Positions 29,506-42,995 of a stretch of DNA of 64,000 nucleotides are shown here, in pieces. Each line of letters begins with the position of its first letter. The stretch's first letter is position 1. The stretch is from Limanda limanda (Eukaryota > Chordata > Actinopteri > Pleuronectiformes > Pleuronectidae): NCBI RefSeq assembly GCF_963576545.1, contig NC_083639.1, positions 26,614,118 to 26,678,117 of the forward strand, written 5' to 3'. The position numbers and the translations under genes were made by a program. The notes beneath the pieces are model-generated. The model saw only the letters and a list, made by a program, of their open reading frames with translations, did no database searches and was not told the DNA's origin.

Positions 29506-30884
29506 CCCCATCAGATAATGTATCATGTACTCAGGAACCGTGTCAGTTCCTACATTGAATACTTCCGATGACTTGTCTGTTGATGAAGGAAACTTTGACT
29601 CAACTCTCAATCGCAGAACTGAATACCTTCTGAGTGAAAAGCCGTATTTTCAGTTTTGAGTCGGATGTTTGCAGAGTCACTGTGGCCGAGCTGTTCCTGG
29701 ATCAGAGAAACACCGAACATGTTGAGACTGAACACTCTTCTCTTCACTGGGAGGTGGCGACAGGAAGGAGAAGACAGAGGGCCTGTGAGGAAGGAGGAGC
29801 TCAGCCTCTCTGTGCTCTTGTGAAATTTGTCAGATCGGTGTGTGTGTGAGTCTCAGCCAATCAGAGGCTGCAGTTTCCTGTTTCACTTGCCTGTTGTGTA
29901 CCCACAGGGCAGATACACACGTAGTACGAGTTCTACGTGACCTACACACCAGCGCTTGTGTTGTTTGTGTTGTGAGATGTTACCTCAGAGACTTTTTAAT
30001 CACAGCTGGATATTAACTGTACATGTACTTCACATTACTCGTTACTGTAAAACTCATGAGTTTCTGCTTACTTCATAATAAAAGATCTACAAGCAACCAG
30101 CCAATGATGAGGCAAATAAATATGATGCAAGTTTGATTATAAATTACTTTGCATCTTTCACGACTGACACTCGGCTGATCTAAACTTTGACTTTGTTTTG
30201 CTGCAGTAACTTTATTTTCCTACTGCTGATAAACTGATGTCTGCGAACAAGACCTTTTATTGTATTTGCCAAACGAGTGGTTGCTGTTTACATGTATAAA
30301 AATAGCATTTTACATTAAGTTATGATACAATATCAGGAAAATATTATTGATTATTTGTCACTCAGTAAAGTGCATATCTCCTCCAGGGCCCAACTGTCCT
30401 CTTATGAAACTAAATTTAAATTGACTGCATCTGGAAGTACTACAGTACAGATTAATACAGAACTTGGTGGAAAAATGTTTATATGTATCAGACTGATATT
30501 TATAACTGGATGCAGAACCAAATTTAGATCTGGATCTAGTGAATTTTAATGTGGTGGAGCTTCACTCATTCTAGGTTTTCAGGTTGCCCCTCTGTATGTG
30601 ATTAACTCATATACGGTGGTTTACCGCATTCTGTTTCATAGATTACACCAGGGCCACTTATTCAGTGTTAAATATTATATCTATAGTAGACTAGACAAAC
30701 ACAGAAGGGTCTTTGTGAAGCAGAGGGAAATAATTAGTGTGAATATCCAACCAGCAGGAGGCGCTGTGCCCTGTACCAGCTGAAACCATCAGCAGTCATG
30801 TACAAGGCCTCAGAAAATGGATGAAATGAAATACACAACCAATCAGATCTTAGTATTCTCTCTGGTATGTCCCTCTGTCGTAAA

Positions 30885-31005
<121 letters not shown>

Positions 31006-31220
31006 TATCTCTAGTTATGAGGCCCAAGTTTGGTTCAGTACCATCATTGTGAGGACTTTTTGACTTTGTTAGGACACGGATTCAAAGCACTTGGTTTTAT
31101 GCTCAGAGTAATATTATGTCAGTGCTGTGACACATTCACCACCAGGCTGCTCCAAGAGAGATAAGTTGAGCTCATGCTACCAGAATAACAACTCCCTCCC
31201 TCAGCCCCTTAACTGGGCTC

Positions 31221-31366
<146 letters not shown>

Positions 31367-32847
31367 CAGGTCAGTGGAGCAGTATGAAACAGATCACACA
31401 CTCACACCGGTCGTCTGACACCCTGTGCACATGAGTTCTGGAGGCCGGGTTTATCACAGTGTGTGTTTAACACGTTGTGTGTCTGTGTGTTTGTTTTTCT
31501 TACGTAAGAGGATCAATACTTGGTCTTCTTGGTCAATCTTGTTTGGTCAGGACATTGTTAGCCTGAAGCTTAGCATGAAGATGCAGCAGGACACAGCTGA
31601 CATTGAAGTTTTTGTATTAGAAAAACACAAGCACATTTAAAACACATCTGTTAACACACTGAATATAGTTTGTTTAATAATTACACAAACGGAAACAGTT
31701 TTAGGTGTAGTTACGGACTTTGTATAAAAAAAGTAATATTGATCAGTTATTTGTGGTTGGCTGCAGAATAGGCCATAAACCCAGCCTCCTCCATGTTAGT
31801 AGATAGGACATGGACCAGTCAAAATACACGTCAAAGTTTGGTTTAATTAGTTATTTGATGCTATTAAAACGGTGTGAAACGCCATGATTGACAGCTGAGA
31901 CTGACTCGTGATTGGTCGAGCTTGTGTATTGCGGGTGTTGACAAAGTGTTGACATGTCCATCTTTACAAACAGTTTACAGTCTTGTCTAAATTCCATGTA
32001 TGCATCTGCCCAGCACCTAATCTGGCTCTAGATGGAAATGTCCCGATACAGGATACTTCATTCATTTATTTATTTGTTTTCACATTTCTGTTCACACACA
32101 GATTAAATTGATAAGAAAAAGATTATGCATGGCAGCCATAGAGCAGATAAACATCAGGCACAGGCCCAGTCGCACAATGTAGGAGAACAAACAAATCAAC
32201 TAAGACATAGAAAGACGTCAACTTCTCAGCCGAGATGCAATGAATTATGGTTTCACTTTAAAACTTTTTTTAATGCATAATAGTACTGGGAAAATAATTT
32301 GTAACAACATGATGCACGAACATGAAACATGTGTATGGTTTGAAAAGTGTTAAAACATATTTTCATCAGGAATTACACAATTTAAGAAAGTAAACTGTAT
32401 ATGTATTTTGTAAACATTGCAATGTTGTAATTTCAGTCAAGATTTTAATCTCAGCGCAGCCAAAGAAGATCCAGTATTTACATGTAAACTCATTTTTTGG
32501 TGGATTCACCGTCAGCTGATCATCATGTTTGACTCATCATCAATAAACAAAAATAGCAATTAAAAGAAATATATATACACATGCATTTACATATAAAAAG
32601 AGTTTGGTTGTACAATTATGTGCTGAGTTTAGGAAACTTATTCCTTCATCATTTTGAAGGAAGTTGTTATGATTGATTTTTAAAAATACCTCCCAACACT
32701 TCTAATACTCCTGATGTGCAAATGTACAAACTTTTAAAACTTTGGTAAAATCCAAACTGTTCCATTTGAATCAGTTCAGAAGCTCGGAAGCTTTTCACAT
32801 TAAATCTCCTCAGGGAATGAAGTGACTGTCGGAGTCATAAGACTGAA

Positions 32848-32851
32848 GTGT

Positions 32852-32937
<86 letters not shown>
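32848..32937. repeat. (GT)n microsatellite
   Basis: About 42 GT units preceded by one gtat interruption. Confidence 0.95.
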
Positions 32938-32939
<2 letters not shown>

Positions 32940-35900
32940 GCAGAGCTCAGAGCTGGAGCCTCACTGTTGGTTTGACACGGTTCTGAGCTCGGCTGTCAAT
33001 CATTGTGTTTTTCTGCGCTCTGATTGGCCGGTTTGTGTTCTCAACAGAGAAATCTCCACCTCCAGAGCAGCCTGCTGTACTTTTCCACTCCGAGCTCACT
33101 TCACCATCCAACTCCAACTACTTTCCCCTTCCTCCCTCCTTCACTTCATATGTTCCTCACACACACACACACTCAGACACTCAGACACACACTCACACAC
33201 TCAGACACACACAGACACACACTGAGGGAATGGAGGTTTGGTCTGTGGTTTGTTGATCGTGTAAAGAGCCACAACTATTGTTTAAAAGTTCTGGTAGAAA
33301 AACAACAACCCTGTGGTTCCGAGTGTTTTCACAACACATGATAATATTGTTTCCATATTTTGGTTTTCAATTAGTTTTCTGACAATATTTTCTTCCTGTG
33401 AGTAAACTTAGAAAGATCATGATTTTCATCCTGAAACTTTCCTGTTGATAAAATGTTTCCAGACGCCATCAGATCCTTTATGAGTCAAACAGTTTCTCCT
33501 CGTGTGTTTCCTGTAGTTCCACCCTCAGTGTTTGGGGTTAGGTTTATTATGATCTGCTCATGAAGAAGAAATTAAAACTACAACCTTCACTCAGCAGCAG
33601 AAATCCGTCTCTAAACTTGAAATAGATGATAATATAGTAAATAATAATAACTAGAGTAACTGGACATCCAACACAGCACTTGCACTATAAGTTTAATTAT
33701 TTATGATCTTTACAAAGTTGGCTTCCTGAAAGCATAGTCGACAACATTCATTACACTCTGTCCTGCTGTTATTTAAAACATGTCTGAATAAAAACAGAAC
33801 TATAGAATAACCACACTGAACAAAATAAATAACGCTAATAAGAAGTTACTTTTATTATCTGATCATACAAAGTAAACCACATGTCAAACTGTTGTAAGTT
33901 ATGTTTCAGGTCTGGACTCTCAGGTATTTGGCATTTAACAAATCTCGATGGAATTTCCAAGTTGATGATTGAACAATGTTTGGATTTGCTGCAGTGGCTC
34001 ATTTACAGATATTTGCTCAGAAATCTTAAATGTATAAGTAACTATTCCAAAGTTTAAAATCTCAGTTTATTATATTATGTTTGATATTACAAGATGTGTT
34101 CCTCAATAGACTGAAAATAAAGGGTAAGTGGCTTTGGAACCACAACACCCCCAGTTCAGATTTGTCTCCACCTTGTTCCAGTCACAGTCTGATTAAGGGT
34201 TGGTTACTCCACAAGTAAAATAGAATTTGAAAAGTGCAGGTTTTCAATATTTCCGGGCCTTAAAGTTAGTGACAGATTAACACTTTTAATTCTGCAGTCA
34301 TATGTCCAGTTCTCAGATGTTCCATCTGTCGACATAGCTTTGGTTGTGTAGTGTGAAGAAAATCATTCACATAAACCACATTGAACTTTATTCAAACTCA
34401 CAGTGTCTCATATATTTCAGAACAACTAGTTCAGCTGTAATGTCAGTTTGTGGGTGTGTCAGCGATCTTTGTAACTGTCGTTCATACAGTAACTGTCTGT
34501 ACTTGTTGTTGGACGGCTGCCTCCTCACCAATAATTCACAGCTGCATGTGTGTGTGTGTGTGGGGGACGACTCTTCTTTGTCTTTGTCTTTATGAGGACT
34601 TATGAGGATGTGGTCGAAGACTGATTTAAATAAAGACATTTTTTTGCTTCTCACTTTACCAAAAGACTTGGATTTTTTTATTTGGGTGCACAAATGTAAT
34701 ATAATATGTTTTAATATAGTTTTTACATATTTTTTAACACATATAATAAAGGTTTTAGGTTAAAAAAAAAAAATTGTGTGAGGTTCCTTACAAGTGTAAA
34801 CACATACAAATGTGATTGTGTCAGCAGATTGGCGTTACTGCAGCTGGTGGTGAAGTATTTGTAGTGTTCAGATTGACTTTCTCTAATCAAACAGACCTGC
34901 CTCCTTCTTGCCGTGGTGTGTGTGTGTGTGTGTGTGTGCATGTGTGTGGTGTGTGTCTGTGTGTGTGCGAATATGTGTGCGTGTGACAGCTCACTTTCTC
35001 TTCCTGTTTGGCAGTCAGCTTTCCAATCCGAGGCAGCATTACACAACACCTCCACAGAAGCTGCTGCCTGTGGTCGTGAGCAGCAGAAAGTGAAAACAGC
35101 AGCGACAGACAGTTGATGCATGAGAGACGTTGGAGACCTGAAAGCTTTGACCTGCTACCGTGTCCCTGAGCAAGGCACTGAACACTTGGTGTGTGTGTGT
35201 GATTAGATAAGAAACAGTGCAAACACCCAGCCGGTCAGTGTGACCTTGTGTGACCGAATGTTAACAGGTTGGATTTCTTCTTATCGTGTGTTCTCCCTTA
35301 GATAATACCATTTAGGAGTTTTATTACCATTTGTTTGATGAGGTACTCGATACAATGATGTGAACAAATTAAATCATCCACACTCAGATTAACAGCCAGA
35401 TGAAGTTGAACTCTTTGGCTACACACACACCACTGCCTTTTCATTTGAAACCCTGCTGAGAATACACCAGTGTCCACACTTCTCCCTGAGTTTCAGAGCC
35501 GCTAAAGGGAGAAGTTTGGAAAAGCTACCAGTCCCGTTTTAGTTTTAGTTTGAAAACTCCGGAGCTGCCTCTCAATCTGCTCGGGCAGAAACAAAGACGT
35601 TTGGAAACGATGACGGAAACACTCACAACAGCTTCCTCATTGGGTCCTTTCTGTCCCAATGAGGCCTTCACTGATTGGTCAGGCTCCTATCACATGACCC
35701 CCTTCTGGAAGAAATTACCAGCATTAGACTCAGCTACCAGTGTGGAATGTAATATGGGAAATCAATGATGCAATTGTTGCATAGGAGACAAGCTATTCTT
35801 CTTGTTTACACCGACGCACGTGCATACAACATGTGTTTGTGAGTGATCACGTGTTGTATGTTTTCAGGCATGTTCGTATGGATGGGATTCAAACTCACGT

Positions 35901-36229
35901 GGACAGAGATTGTTTTAGTTTGACGAAACGGAAATATTGTAGTAAGGATGTAACCAAAGCTAAATTAAACAAGCTGCACCACGGCCGTAAAGCTGCGCCC
36001 TGAACGCTCCATGCTCCAAAGTTCATTAAATGAACAAAATTCAATATGCAGCAACTCTTGAAAAATGTCTAAAATTTAAAAACGGACCTATTCGTGGGAA
36101 TGTTTATCCATTTTCCTCTGATTGTTCAAAAGTCCAGAAGCCTGATGCTGGGCCAGAGCAACATGTGAACGACCCTTTCAGAGAATATTTGGTCGAACAA
36201 TAAGTGAGGTCACTGCCTCCCCAGTAACA

Positions 36230-37115
36230 AACACTGAATTCCCAGGGAGCTGAAGGCCCTACTCAACAACAAGAAGAAGCTAATGAGTAATGAGTTGAAC
36301 CCACTTCTTCAATAGGTTATACTCAGCACCCACAACCATCCACCTTAGTCTCCCATCCCCCCGGACGCTGCAACCCCCCACCAGCCAGCAGCAGCACCCT
36401 GACCCCACGGCTCAGACTCACCAGGGCATCAGGGGAAGGTGGAGCAATCCAATTGAATCTGGGCTTGAGCTCTAAACCCTGTGGCAGCCAGCTCGGTGCA
36501 TGTTCTCCAGCACCTGTTAAACCTGAGCCTGTGGCTGAGAAGAGTCTCTGAGATGGAAAACACTTCTTCTTGGTCCCAGTCCCTAAAAAAATCTGCCTTT
36601 AATGAGGACAGACCAATGTCCCTGACCTCCCAGATTATGGAGATCATGGAGAGGCTGGTGCATGAAGATGTCAGAGCTCCCTAGTGGACTCTCTGCAAAC
36701 ATATACTGTCCTTGGATTTCTGGAGCACCTTCATAAGAATTGGTTCTTGAGAGGAAGTTGTGGGAGATGCAGGCGGGCTCCAGCATGACAACATGGATCA
36801 CAGACCATATGACAGGAAGACCTCCGTCTGGGAGGCTTCAGGACTCGGTGTCATGGTCAGATTTGAGGAACAAGGGAGCTCCTGAAGGGACAGTGCTATC
36901 TCCTTTTCTCTTTACGCTTCAGTTTCTTGAAGTAACTCAGAGTCCTGTCACTGGCAGAAGTTCCGTGTTGTGAGGAGGAAGCACCTGGTGATAAATGTGG
37001 CTCAGACCAAGGAGCTGGTTGTAGACGTTGGCGGAGAGAGAACTGAACTTTCAATCCACATCCAGGGGTCTGAGGTTGAGACGGGTGTAGCTGATTTTCA
37101 TTTAATGTCATTGGA
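36230..37115 (+). pseudogene. Decayed L2-type LINE reverse transcriptase with an internal deletion
   Basis: Plus-strand pieces match the non-LTR reverse transcriptase in order: FFLVPVPKK near 36570, RPMSLTSQIMEIMERLVHED near 36612-36672, ITDHMTGRP near 36798-36825, then KGAPEGTVLSPFLFTLQF near 36871-36925, and finally TKELVVDVGG near 37010. About 100 residues that normally lie between MERLVHED and ITDYLTGRP are missing. The YADD/YSDD catalytic block is not readable. Stops and frame changes show it is inactive. The family is judged from motif wording. Confidence 0.75.
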
Positions 37116-37174
37116 TTAGGACGACTTTTGTCTTGTTAGCATCGCCAAGGAAATTATGTCTTTACCCCAGTCTG

Positions 37175-37415
37175 TTCGAATAAATTGTTGGATTGTAAGT
37201 TAGTTTGTACGTAAGGAAAATTACACAAAAAACTACTGAATAAATTCCCCTAAAACTCCATTGAAGGATGAGAAAGAAAAAAGGCCAAAATGTTGATCTG
37301 GACAAAATGTTCTTCCCGTTTCTTTCCCATTGTGAGATCAGGCGTTTATAAAATGTTGATCATTTTACTAGAGAATAATTCATGGATCTTGATAAAAATT
37401 GGACAGATTTATATA
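37175..37415 (+). repeat. Dispersed fish repeat, copy 2
   Basis: Shares gagaataattcatggatctt with the repeat near 29.2 kb, and has the 'tagtttgtacgtaaggaaaa' and 'cacaaaaaactactgaataa' leader seen in this repeat class. It follows the LINE pseudogene directly, so it may be part of the same composite insertion. Confidence 0.55.
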
Positions 37416-39783
37416 TGAATAATTAAAGCGTGTGAGCTGTCTATGACTCTTTCGTCCTTGGCGCAGGAATGAATGCTAGTTCTATTCTTTGTTTGGTCCC
37501 TGATGGAGCTGCTGTAACAACATTTCATCTCTGGGATCCATAAAGTATCTCTGTCATTTTCGGTACATAAAAAAACCAAACCTCAGAAACAGCCACCGTC
37601 CCTTTAAAATAGATAAATACATCTACAAAGACCAGCTAACATGAAGGAACTACAGCTAACAGAGAAGATTACCTCATCTAAGCTCATAGCTTAAGCTAAA
37701 TGAACACTTCTGTAATGTGTTATTACAAAATATCACTGTAACATCTCGGTTAATGTGCTGTCATCCCATATTACAACATGAAGCAGCAGAGAAATCAAAG
37801 TGAAAACCTGCCTGTGCCTGACTTTGACCCGTTTCCATTCTTAGTTTATGACACACAAACACAAAGAGGCTTACACCTCCCTGTCCGTCCTGAGTGGGTG
37901 TGACCAGCCCACTCCACTTTATGTAATCCATTCCAACCGCTCTGTGGAACAATGAAGCCTCCGTCTCCCGGCTTCGATCTCCGTCTGACATTTATGAACA
38001 GACGGATATAAAGTCAATAGTACAAGCGACAGGATCTTATGGCTGAGACACACACAGGAGTTCCCTGCTGTTGAAGAAGCAACATGCGCCTCTCGTACAA
38101 AAGAAGATTTCCCTTTAGAATAAATACAAGTTATTAAAGTCTCTAAGATTTTGAATCATTAAAAATGGATACAAAATGTTAAAAGGTTTAAGTGTTTAGC
38201 TGCAGCACATGCATATGAATGCCGAGAGCAACTGGGCATGAACCAGACTATTTATAGGTGTTTGTGCAAACAAGAAACCATCAGAGGTTTAATACACAGT
38301 GGAAATTCATAAACCTGCTGCTTGATCTAAACAGGTTCAGTTAGTCAGAGCCAGGGTGTTAAGCAGAATACCTAAATGAAGAGGGGAGAATTATGTTATA
38401 ATATATATTTGTGTAATTCTAGTTATTCATTTTTTTTAATCACACTTTTCAACATTAAGTGTTTTCCAAAGAAAAGAAAATTGAGCAGAATCCAGAAACT
38501 CATGAACCCCCACTTAGGACATTCAAATGTTGGAATGTGTCAAAACTATACATAGCCCATGAATTGATGTACAATTATACTATTGTTATAAATTAAAAAA
38601 TTAATAATAATAAAATAATAATAATCTCATATAGGGAATATGTACTGTATTTCTCTATAATAATATAAAAGCTCATATAAGTGGACAACGGTAGGAACTC
38701 AAATACTATTAGATTTATAAAAGCAATAATTAAATAAAATAAAATAGATTAAATGAGTTAAAACAGAAGAGTAAAATATAATAAAAGTACAGAATAATGT
38801 CACTGTATAATATCCATAATATATATATATATATATATACAATTAAATCTGCTGAAACAGATGTCAAGAGGCGTTCAGGAACCCTCTGGAGTAATGAAAA
38901 CTAAGTGTCTTTATCTTTGTTTCAGTTTTATCTATTTTAGGTGTTTTCATTGTTTTTTTTAAAGTATGTTATATGTTATGTTATATTATTCATTAGATCA
39001 TACAAGCTGAACAAGAGTTTAAATCACTTGTGTTTTTCTTCACTGCTCCACTCACATAGTTATTACCACTGTGACTTTGCTTTATTCTACCTGAGCTATG
39101 AAGACTCAGTGACACCCCCCCTCCATCCTCTAACTCTTTTAAAACAAAACTCTTTCAATCCACAAAGACAACCACTCATCCTGTGTTACATCAATCACAT
39201 GTTTATTATTTCCGTATTTTTTTTATTTCCAGTCTTTACAGTTAAAGGCTTTTTAAAATTGTATTAATGACAGTCTGCATCAGCCAATCGAAAGCACTGT
39301 AATCCAGGCAGCTTGATTCTGATTGGCTGTGCGGACTCACTCCCACCACCGAGCCCATCTTCCTTTGTGTGCAACAACAACAACAGAGAAGGCAACACTT
39401 TACAGCTCCCGTACACAATGTACACGAGCAAGCATGAACCAAACAGGACATGTAAAAAAAAAACCACTAACAAACATCCGTCTTAATAAAATCATTTAAT
39501 CTTACAACAGAGTTAATGTTGTGTCTTTATCCTGGAAATGAGCCGACAGGGTGAGATGATTCCACTTCCTCTCAGAGCAGTTTCCCTTGTTGTTCATTTA
39601 ACATCAGAGACAGAATCTAAACAAGATGGAATACGGCTCATAACTGCAGGAATGTAAAGAAAATTACACTTGATTTAAGAGAATTTAAAAACAACTTTGC
39701 TCCTGCAGGAAACTAGTGGAATGACCTCAGTCTGGCGGCAGATCCTTCAACTTTTAAGGCTAAATGACTTGATAAGATGGACA

Positions 39784-39789
39784 TTTATT
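39784..39789 (-). terminator. Candidate poly(A) signal of the ccer1-like gene
   Basis: tttatt on the plus strand is AATAAA on the minus strand, 104 nt past the stop codon of the ccer1-like frame. Confidence 0.4.
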
Positions 39790-39893
39790 TATTTACTTTC
39801 TGTGAACATGAAGCAGAACAAACCTGACTCCGTACAGTCAGAGCAGCGTTGGAGTCTTTTGCAGAACAAAATGGCCTCCAGAGAGTTTCCCCA

Positions 39894-40553
39894 TCAGGAC
39901 GTGAGGATGTCACAGAACTCGACAAAGTCCCTCTGCATGAAGTTCTGGCTCTGCTTGAGGTCGTCCTCCGAGGGGAAGTACTGCATGCTGTCCTCCTGCA
40001 GGCGCAGATTGTCCTCCTCCTGCAGACGCAGACTGTCTTCGTGCAGTACCAGGAACTGACCTGGTGGTGTCGCCGTGGAGCCCCGGGGGCTGGGACAGTC
40101 CAGGAGGGCTCCTCTGGCATTCTCCAGGATGCCCAGGTATGAGTCCATGTCCGTCAGCTCCGTGTCGCTGTCCGAGCTGCTGGCGCTGTCGCTGCCCACC
40201 GAGTCCGAGCGCAGGTGCAGCATCTGGTACTTCTCATGCATCAGGAACTGGTTGGTGTTCTTGGGGGCCCGCATGCCCCTCACCCTGTTCCCCTTGACGT
40301 TGACGGGCCGGAGAGACATCACCGACGTCTGGAGGTGTCTGGGATGATGATGCTGATGACGTAGGGGGTGGTGGTGGTTGCGCCCCCTCGACCACCCGCC
40401 CCCCCCTGTCCTCCGCCCCTGCAGGCGCCCCCTGCAGCCCTTGGACCAGCCGCGCTTCCAGCGGCTGGCAGCGTCCCTGTGTGGAGCCTCCTTGGCATCC
40501 TGCTGCTGGAGGTGCTGCTGGCAGCTCCTCCTGCACATCATCTCTGAGAGCAT
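39894..40553 (-). CDS. ccer1: CCER1-like protein (coiled-coil glutamate-rich protein 1 homologue)
   Basis: A single open frame of 219 aa. Mammalian CCER1 is a testis-specific disordered nuclear protein reported to act in the histone-to-protamine transition; that role is not shown for fish. The match rests on RGMRAPKNTNQFLM (residues 92-105), close to human GMRAPPNTTQFIM. It is preceded in both by a Trp/Lys/Arg/Gly-rich stretch and a His-Pro segment (here NHHHPLRHQHHHPRH, 59-73). Residues 116-140 are Ser/Asp-rich, ending TELTDMDSYLGILENARGAL. DSLRLQEEDNLRLQED is a small internal duplication (about 173-188). The long Glu-rich region of mammals is absent. An in-frame TGA lies about 14 codons upstream of the chosen ATG. 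Codon third positions are strongly GC, unlike the flanks. A 5' exon is possible: a TTTGTTGTAG acceptor-like site lies near 40630 and a TATA-like TTTATATT near 41022. Confidence 0.62.
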   Translation of the reverse strand: MLSEMMCRRSCQQHLQQQDAKEAPHRDAASRWKRGWSKGCRGRLQGRRTGGGGWSRGRNHHHPLRHQHHHPRHLQTSVMSLRPVNVKGNRVRGMRAPKNTNQFLMHEKYQMLHLRSDSVGSDSASSSDSDTELTDMDSYLGILENARGALLDCPSPRGSTATPPGQFLVLHEDSLRLQEEDNLRLQEDSMQYFPSEDDLKQSQNFMQRDFVEFCDILTS

Positions 40554-41099
40554 GTTCTGGTCTTCCTCGCTGTGGCCTCCCTTCCTCCCTCTGCTTCACA
40601 TCCTCCTCCCCTCACGGTGGCCCACACTACAACAAAGACAGGCTGGTGTCTGGGTTGTTCTGGCTCAGATCACAAATGACCTCCTTCTCACCCAGAGTCT
40701 ACCTTTTCACTATTCTGTCACTTTTTTTCTTGACCTCTGGCTTTGGCTGGTGCATCGCCTGCTCTTCCTCCCCCTGCAGCAGCAGCTTGGCTGCTCGGCT
40801 GGCTGCCTGTCACGCCCTCCTCTGCCTGCCCTACTCTCTCTTCTTCACCTCTCTCAGGTGCAGGCAGCTTCTCTCGGCTCTGATTAGTGACCTGAGGTGA
40901 AGGCTGAGGGCAGCTGAGCCTCTTGGATCTGAAGCTGATCTCTTTTCTCAGGGAACAGCAGCTGTGATGCACTCAGCTCTGACCGACACTGACTGTGGCT
41001 CTGCCTCCTTCTCACAGCGAATATAAAGAAACGGACGGAACCATTCACAGGGGTTTGCATGCAGAGGGGGGGACCAGTATGTTCAGGTTTGGCCACAAT

Positions 41100-42190
41100 C
41101 TAAACAACAGTGTATTTGACAAATCTGTGTAAAGCATCTATCCTAAATATGGATAATAATATATTTGAATGTGTATATCGGTTAGAGGGGCTTCAGGTTG
41201 TGTGTTGGGGTTGTTATCAGCACAAAGCTGCTCCCTGCAGTGAGATGGTTCACTCCGCCTCAGTTTTAGCAGCTGAAATCTGATCCACAGCTGCTGCCCC
41301 CCCCCTCCTCTGACAACAGACCCACTGTTTAGAAACAACCAGCAGCAACTTTACTTCCGTTATTATGTCATTTACAAACACTACAACCAGCCCATTTGAA
41401 TATGAATAACAATAAAATCAAACTGTAGTCGGGAAGGAATCAAGTCTCCACAAAGCAAACAGAAGAACTACAGTCTCCAACTCCTCGTTTCCACCATCTT
41501 GGCTCTGGAGGTGTCAGTGTCTGTCAGTAGCTCCAACATGTATGACTGAGTAAATCTTCATAAATGCAGGATGGATTCAAATGAAAAATATTTGTGGCCC
41601 AGACGAAACAAACCGGACGCTCGACGCTTCTGGTTCATCCACATTTTATGAGGCTTGCAAAAAAAAAAAAAAAAAATGTCAACAACTGTTGGTGCATCAG
41701 ACATTTGGTTCAGTTACATTCCTGTTGCCGTCAGCATATATTACACAGCGCTGTTGATCCGCTGGCTTTGCGTGCAGCGCCACCCTGTGGTCAAAATCCA
41801 AATCACAGGCTTTGTTGTTAGAAACAACAAAGTTATCAATGCAATGAGGTTCTTAATTCCCTTAACACGGTGACGTCAATAAATATCTGAATGTTAAAGT
41901 AGAATGAAATAAAAAAGAAATAGAAAAATATATTTATTTTAAGATATATATATATAAGAAGAAATAAACCCACTCATTAAACACATCATACATACTTTTT
42001 GGTTCATGTGCAAACCATTCCCTGTCATGTTGTTTATAATGTATATAATGTTTATTAAATTTTTCTATATGTTTTATATTTCCTTAAGCTTAAGAATTAT
42101 TATCATTACACCTAAGTGTTGCATTTTCCTTATTAGTACTTTTGTTATTACTATTATTATTACAGTTGTACAACAACTGTAATAATAGGT
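41100..42190. other. Intergenic, no gene seen
   Basis: Upstream flank of the ccer1-like gene grading into AT-rich DNA with a run of about 18 A near 41660. Short frames here show no family resemblance. Confidence 0.5.
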
Positions 42191-42194
42191 GTAG

Positions 42195-42876
42195 GTGTAC
42201 CCTGTACAACACTCCGCTCCTTATACACTTACTTCACATCATATGTGATATGTGTTAATATAAACCATATTGATATTATATATCATTTTATACAATAATA
42301 TTGTCTTTTGCACACTCTGTCTACATATTCTTAGACTCATAGTATATTGTATTACCTATTGTATAGTAAAATACTTATATTCATATTCATACCTCTACTA
42401 TATATCATATCATACTCTCTGTATATTCTTGTTTACATAAGTCTATATACACATATTTATACATGTGTACATGTTATAATTACTATTATTATATCACCAT
42501 TACTATTATTATTATATATACTGTTGCTGCCATTATTACCATATACTGCTTTTATATTGGTATAATTACTATCATATATAAATATATATTATGTAATATT
42601 ATATACTATATATACACTGTACTATTCTTATATACTGTCTAACAGTACCATTACCATCATATCATCAGTACTTTTACCATCATCTTGCCAATGCACCTTA
42701 TCTACCTATTTTATTGTATTTTATCTTGTGCTTCTGTTTTTTTATTCTTTCTACCTCAATATTTTTTATTTTATTCTATTCTATTGTATTGTATTTTATT
42801 GTATTCAAATATACCGGCTGCTATGACAACTTAATTTCCCTTCGGGGATGAATAAAGTACTCTATCTATCTATCAT
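42195..42876 (+). mobile_element. LINE 3' end, copy A (plus orientation)
   Basis: The sequence from 'gtgtaccctgtacaac' to 'cccttcggggatgaataaag' and a short tctatctatctat tail matches, in inverse orientation, the 49.65-50.32 kb segment almost base for base. The 'cttcggggatgaataaag' end plus a short tandem tail is typical of L2/Rex-type LINE 3' termini. Only the AT-rich 3' UTR is present. The open frame in it is non-coding. Confidence 0.75.
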
Positions 42877-42995
42877 AATGGAATTCCTCGTCAATTTGGT
42901 CTCTTTCAAACAATATTCTTAATGGAGATAGCATTGTTTGCTCAGTCCACCCCCCCCCCCCTCCAGAACATGACATAAATACTGAGCAATGGTGA

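Noticed and set aside
40378..40900. Plus-strand frames of 169 and 139 codons opposite the ccer1-like gene
   Set aside because: The minus-strand frame carries the family motif and GC3 bias; the plus-strand frames are its shadow.
40718..40972. 84-codon minus-strand frame as a coding exon 1 of the ccer1-like gene
   Set aside because: I tested two possible donors in it against the acceptor near 40630; neither joins in the ccer1 frame without a stop. It may be 5' UTR.
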